Part shown: positions 18,700-23,072 of the stretch, in pieces
How positions within the stretch are numbered: position 1 is the first letter of the stretch
Layout: each line of letters begins with the position of its first letter
Position numbers and translations under genes: made by a program
Origin: Chara braunii
Taxonomy: Eukaryota; Streptophyta; Charophyceae; Charales; Characeae
Direction: 5' to 3'
DNA: 23,072 nt
NCBI GenBank assembly: GCA_003427395.1
Contig: BFEA01000289.1
Location: 351,719-374,790, forward strand
Notes under the pieces: model-generated
What the model saw: only the letters and a program-made list of their open reading frames with translations
Databases searched by the model: none
Told to the model about the DNA's origin: nothing

Positions 18700-20200
18700 G
18701 TTGGGAGAAACCAATCAAAAAGGAGGAAGCAGGAAGGAGGTCAGGCGAGGGATGGAAGGGAGTAACGAGACACTTCACTGCATGCGTCGACTGTCCTTCA
18801 ATATGATGTCCGCTTCCTGTTATTACTGACACATCATTCATGTGCAGCCGTCTACACCTGCTTTCCCGTCATATGCCTTGTGTATGGGCCCATTGTTCTC
18901 CTCCCCCGATTAGATGCCCCTGCAGACTGACTCTGGCGGCTTGACGCGTATTCTGTGACTGATCTCCACTTCTCACTTCTTCCTGAGTTGTCGAATCCTT
19001 TATTTGTCCCCAAGTTATCTCTCTCGTAACTTGCCTTCTCACTCAGGAAGCCAACCCCCTCCCTTACTGATCACTCCCCTTCGGGAACTGGATATCACAA
19101 TGCAGCCCTTGTGTAATCGTAATCACTCCTGAAGACAATAAATTTGGCGGCATCGATAGTCGATAACTTCTCCTTACGCGGATACAGAATCTAAAAACAA
19201 CTTTGTCTCACTAGATCGGAAGATATTGTGTTTTGCCGTCATGTCCCATTACTTCCTTTCCACCGATCCAATGCGCAATCTTCAATAAATACCCCATCAG
19301 ACCCTCCCCTTAATGCGCGGCTGCGAATCCACTCCTCTCCCCTAAGTGTAGAGGGAAATTATGTCGATACTCCCATCCCACTCTTGACCTGTCACGAACT
19401 AAATAGAAATGATGATTTACCAAGAATATCCTCAGATCTTATACTTGACACATGTCAACGAGCCTATTCTTGGTTAGACGTACAATGCACTTCGAACAAT
19501 GAATTCCTAAACGCTTTCTATTGATGGCACGTGACGCACGACCTCGTGTTTTCCATGTGTCTCCCAATTTTTAACCCGAAGCGTCTTCAACAGGACTCAC
19601 GATTTAAAGCGCAATGACTCACTACTTCCCTTACGAATCACACTCCCTTGAAATCTCTTCGACGACCTGCTATGTAACTCGAGTAAAGTTATCACCCTAG
19701 TGATAAACGTCGAAAAGGCGTATGAACCACTACCCAGATTTTGAGGTTTCCTTCCTAAATATGCATTCAAACGCTTTTCTCTGAGAGACGCGTGGAGACA
19801 AGCTACGTAGCCCGATGAATACCCCTAGGTGACTTTTAACACCCAGCCATGCATTCTTACCGATTCGAGATATTCTACTAATGTCTATTTTCTAGCCTTC
19901 CCAATTTCAATCAGACTTGGAATGGCTTTTTCAATTGCGACCAAGTAAAAAAAGAACACCATCGCTACCTCAAAACTATTTCCCCGTTGTGACAATTACG
20001 TAAGTATGTTTATTTTCTTTATCATGCGACAAATTTTCAGATAGCAACTGGTTAAGTGAGCGCGTACTCCCCTCTCTTAAAGAAGGCTGTCATGTCAAGT
20101 GCCCAACCCTCTGATCTCATTGCCCTGCCAATTCTAAATTTATGTGACTCTAGGCTTGTCTACTCATTCTACTCTTGGCCAGGGTGACACCACCTGTCGA
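18700..20200. other. Right flank, no gene recognised
   Basis: I see no coding frame with a recognisable domain, no RNA gene and no clear element ends. A stretch near 19660-19745 (CTTCGACG, then GATAAACG, GAAAAGGCGTATGA) looks like a diverged copy of the duplicated segment at 20825-20930. Confidence 0.5.
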
Positions 20201-20204
20201 ACAA

Positions 20205-20334
20205 GTGACCTGATGCGCACTGCTGGTCGATGCTTAACTCTCCAATCAGTCACCGAAGTACTTTGTCGCCCTTGGCCAAGTGGCCCAATGCGCAATGTTG
20301 GTCGATGATTGACTCTCCAATCAGTAATCCGAAG
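20205..20334 (+). repeat. 75-bp tandem duplication
   Basis: Two copies, 20205-20258 and 20279-20334, share TGGTCGATG and CTCTCCAATCAGT with an offset of 75 bp. The minus-strand open frame across them is repetitive and not a convincing gene. Confidence 0.7.
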
Positions 20335-20588
20335 GTGGTACGTTGTCTCCCTCCCATACACCCCCCCCAAAACTTCTAAACAGCGGGTAAGAGAGCATCC
20401 TCAACTAGCGACACGAATGATACCTTTGGCAGGCGAATACTTGCCTCCAAGTTACTTTTTACGTCGCACCCACACCTAGCTATGATAACTTACGCTTATC
20501 TTGAGTTACTTCACTTATTCCTCGACTCTTGTTGAGGATTGAACATAACTCTGCATCTCGTGCGGGCCGTATTCCAAATTCAACGCGA

Positions 20589-21070
20589 CTTCAATCTTGA
20601 CCTGCTCACTCGAAACTTCTTGGACGTCTCACTGAGAGACACCGAGTCTCGTTTTTTCCCTGATGGTGAGCGCTCAACAGTTGCCCTGGCTGAGAGATCA
20701 CCTTCTTGCTAACATGCTCCTAACACTTCTCCCCGGGAGATGCGTAGCGTCACGCCACATCGCCACCCCGGTGTTGCTGTCTGAGGATGACGAACCCCCA
20801 GTTAACTAACCACGTTCATCGCGTCTTCAATCTTGACCTGCTTCCTCGTAACTCCTTCGACGGTTCACTCTGAAATTCCAAGTCACTCCTTCTTCCTTCT
20901 GATAAGCACTGAAAGCGCGTATGACCATTTGCTCAAACTAGGAGATCACCTTCGTACTATCATGCTCCTAACGCTTCTCCCAGGGCGATACGTGGCGTCA
21001 CGCCACATCAGCACCCTGGTGCTGCTGTCTGAGAACGATGCGCTCTCAGTCAGCAACCGAAGACCTAGAC
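20589..21070 (+). repeat. Direct duplication of about 240 bp
   Basis: CTTCAATCTTGACCTGCT occurs at 20589 and 20825, and GCGTCACGCCACATC near 20747 and 20995. The offset is 236-248 bp. Intermediate matches include CATGCTCCTAAC, CTTCTCCC and TGCTGTCTGAG. It is a moderately diverged tandem pair, possibly with a third older copy near 19660-19745. I see no gene. Confidence 0.75.
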
Positions 21071-21204
21071 CCGCAAGCCTGCGGCAGCGACTAACCCACG
21101 ATAGCGCTCCCTCCAAAACGGGTCCAACGTCTTTTCACCAGAAAACATCGTCTTCATGAACAGTTCACGACAAAGTTGGAGCAAGGACAGAAAGAAAAGG
21201 AAGG

Positions 21205-21270
21205 TGAGAGGACCAATGCTGATAAATAGATCAATAGATGGGTAGAGACTTTAGAGAGATAGATAGATGA
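21205..21270. repeat. Degenerate GATA-rich tract
   Basis: Short runs of GATAGATAGAT and ATAGATCAATAGATGG occur here. It is a decayed tetranucleotide microsatellite. Confidence 0.7.
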
Positions 21271-21602
21271 GCCAACTCCAGGAAAGTGCCACTTTGAGTT
21301 TCGATATGCAGTTCGAAACTCGCACCTGCAATAACATTCAACTTTGGTTTCAAACTGCAAAAAAAGACTTGCCCCTGCAAAAAATTGGGCCCCACAGTTT
21401 CAAGGCAGAAAAGCTCCAGCCATTGGACCAGGCCCGCTGGACCAGGTATCGATTCAGTTGTGTTTTAGAACTGGGCCTGTACATGGGAGGGTCTTGAGCA
21501 GCTGCCATCCCCCTTTCCCTCCTCCGTCTCCCCTTCACTCCGTCCTCCTACTCCTCGTCCTATTTCCCAATGCCCGCATATATCAAATGGATGTGAATGT
21601 GC

Positions 21603-22279
21603 GCGAACACGCATGAAACATGCTCATGGAGGCGAATGTGTAATCTCCTCCTCCTCCTCTCCTCCTCCTCCTCCTCCTGTGGCAACTCAATGCCCTTCAA
21701 GAGCAACAACAATGGCCATGCAATGGTGCCTGCCTCCTACGATGACTATTACTCGCAAGGCAAATAGGTGCCCTGCACAAGTAACAACAACTGTCGCTGG
21801 TGCCTGCCTCCTACGATGACTATTACTCACAAGGCAACTAGGTGCCCTGCACGAGTAACAACAACTGCCGCTCAAGTGCTCCTTCCTCCTCCTCCTCTTC
21901 ACAGACATTGGCGCCCTGATTGAGGGCTGGTGACTGCCATGCAAGGAGGAAGAGGAGGACAAAGAGGACAGTGGAAAGGAGGAAGAGGAGGAGGAGAAGG
22001 AGGAGGAGGAGGAGGAGGACAGCGACAAAGAGCAGGAGGAAGGCCCCTGGCTACTGCACCCTCTCCTGGCAACTGTAGTGCGAGGTGGAGGAGGAGAAAG
22101 GCACCCCCACACTGCAGTTGCCAGCACATGTGCATGGTGCCCTTGCATGGCCACTGCTGCACGGTGAGGAGGACGAGGAGGAGGGGAGGAGGAGGAGGGG
22201 AGGAGGAGGAGGAGAAGAGGAGGAGGAGGAGGAGGAGGAGGAGAAGGTGACACATTTGCATGCATTCATGCGTGTTCGC
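21603..22279. repeat. 0.7-kb inverted repeat built on TCC/GGA tracts
   Basis: The outer arms match perfectly for 14 bases: GCGAACACGCATGA at 21603-21616 and its complement at 22266-22279. Further in, GCGAATGTGT (21632-21641) faces ACACATTTGC (22250-22259), a TCC tract (21643-21677) faces a GGA tract (about 22190-22247), and TGGCCATGCAA (21713-21723) faces TTGCATGGCCA (22143-22153). The plus strand is pyrimidine-rich on the left arm and purine-rich on the right. Open frames rich in Ser/Pro or Gly/Arg here are repeat products. Confidence 0.8.
21725..21872 (+). repeat. 74-bp tandem duplication
   Basis: Two adjacent copies start at 21725 and 21799. They share GGTGCCTGCCTCCTACGATG and GTAACAACAACTG with few differences. 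The duplication lies inside the left half of the TCC/GGA inverted repeat. Confidence 0.9.
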
Positions 22280-22478
22280 TCCTTAGAGGAAGGAGGCAGG
22301 AGGAGGAGGAGGAGGGGGCAGGGAGATTGCATTTGTCCAAGACCCTCCCAGGGCTAAACACGACTGGAAACTGCGAGGACCAAGTTTTTGATGCCCCTAG
22401 CTATGTCTGCAGTGGGTAACTTGGGGCGAACGACCGTTGTAGACCTGAGTTGAACTGCATATGGAAGCTCAAGATGCA

Positions 22479-22480
<2 letters not shown>

Positions 22481-22545
<65 letters not shown>
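22481..22545. repeat. (TG)n microsatellite
   Basis: About 32 uninterrupted TG units, with a short TCTGTCTG tail. The Thr/His and Val/Cys open frames across it are repeat products. Confidence 0.97.
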
Positions 22546-22546
<1 letters not shown>

Positions 22547-22559
22547 TGTCTGTGTTTTC

Positions 22560-22815
22560 CTTGGTGACTGGCACATGAGGGTGCCTGTGGGACGTTTTGG
22601 GAAAAGTTTGACCCCACAGCCTCTCTTTTCCTGGTGGTTTTGTAAACTCAAATGTATGGTGCAAATAGGCCCTATCTGGTAGCCGTTTACACGAATGTTT
22701 TAGACGGTTTTCTTCAACATCCTGCAGAAAACTAACCAGAGGCAAAGTGTTCCCACGAAAGGAAAGAACACACCTTTGGCTACCTCCGGGCAAGACAACA
22801 TATAGTAGATACAAT
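22560..22815. other. Right flank, no gene recognised
   Basis: The minus-strand frame at 22401-22844 is open mainly because it crosses the (TG)n tract. I see no other feature. Confidence 0.5.
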
Positions 22816-22817
22816 GA

Positions 22818-23072
22818 CACAATATCCGAAAAGCTTGGCTGCAACTAAATGACTCCTTGGCGACAATAACGGACCGGGCTCAAAGGGACGAGCAACTAAC
22901 CACCTTTCAACACACACTCGGACACAATCAACTAATGGCCAGAATCTACCTCAACAATTCCCGCCCGACGCAGGGGACATGGAACCCCAAACCCAACACA
23001 TCCCGCTTGCACAAGCTAACCCTCCAACTCCGCCCGTACCCTCCCCCGGCCACTCCTCTACCTCCCCCCCCC
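22818..23072 (+). other. Open frame running off the right edge, unknown
   Basis: After a TGA at 22815-22817 this frame stays open to the window end (about 85 codons). It includes AWLQLNDSLATITDRAQRDE and LMARIYLNNSRPTQGTW. The composition is more protein-like than its surroundings, and it ends in a proline-rich, C-rich stretch. No domain is recognised and no start codon is established. It may be the edge of another element or chance. Confidence 0.2.

Noticed and set aside
21613-22357. Several Ser/Pro-, Gly/Arg- and Glu-rich open frames as proteins
   Set aside because: They are translations of TCC/GGA microsatellites on both strands.
22401-22844. His/Thr-repeat protein on the minus strand
   Set aside because: The frame is open because it crosses a (TG)n microsatellite. 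The flanking parts show no domain.

Overview
This window looks like repeat-rich nuclear DNA from a eukaryote, most likely a plant. The main evidence is a decayed L1-type LINE on the minus strand with plant-style architecture: an ORF1 with a nucleic-acid-binding domain and CCHC zinc knuckle, an APE-type endonuclease, a reverse transcriptase, and a C-terminal zf-RVT-like domain. Long microsatellites, minisatellites, a tRNA-derived SINE-like sequence and exon/intron-like consensus sites fit the same picture. I see no intact host gene, rRNA, functional tRNA or CRISPR array. The exact lineage cannot be read from this window.

Layout. 1-310: flank without a gene. 311-3988 (minus): the 3' half of the LINE, with a duplicated T-rich tail, a 3' UTR, and ORF2 from the reverse transcriptase to its C-terminus. 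3989-13213: a 9,225-bp insertion inside LINE ORF2. 13214-18555 (minus): the 5' half of the LINE, with the start of ORF2, all of ORF1 and the 5' leader. 18567-23072: non-coding flank with an (ATT)n tract, diverged direct repeats, a 0.7-kb inverted repeat built on TCC/GGA tracts, and a (TG)n tract.

The insertion boundary is the firmest result. CCGT flanks both ends (3985-3988 and 13214-13217). Removing the insertion and one CCGT copy joins the two LINE halves in the same reading frame, at the point where the two translations continue each other as one LINE reverse transcriptase. The insertion begins TGTCG and ends CGACA. It encodes nothing I recognise. Its two outer blocks (3989-4664 and 12241-13213) both start TGTCGA and end in a hairpin plus TACGACA, but are otherwise unlike each other, so it is not a normal LTR retrotransposon with two matching LTRs.

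Inside the insertion are: a hairpin cluster (about 4630-5008), a dispersed GGCAGCAC repeat, a 49-bp tandem array, a 69-bp tandem array with a splice-donor-like site in most units, further AG/GTAAG sites, a 563-bp-offset direct repeat, and a SINE-like sequence preceded by about ten copies of a 62-bp unit carrying a Pol III A-box and a hairpin. The best reading is a large non-autonomous element, either a degenerate LTR-type derivative or an element mobilised by a Gypsy-integrase-like transposase (the Ginger1 type also has TGT-type ends and CCGT targets). The sequence alone does not decide between these.
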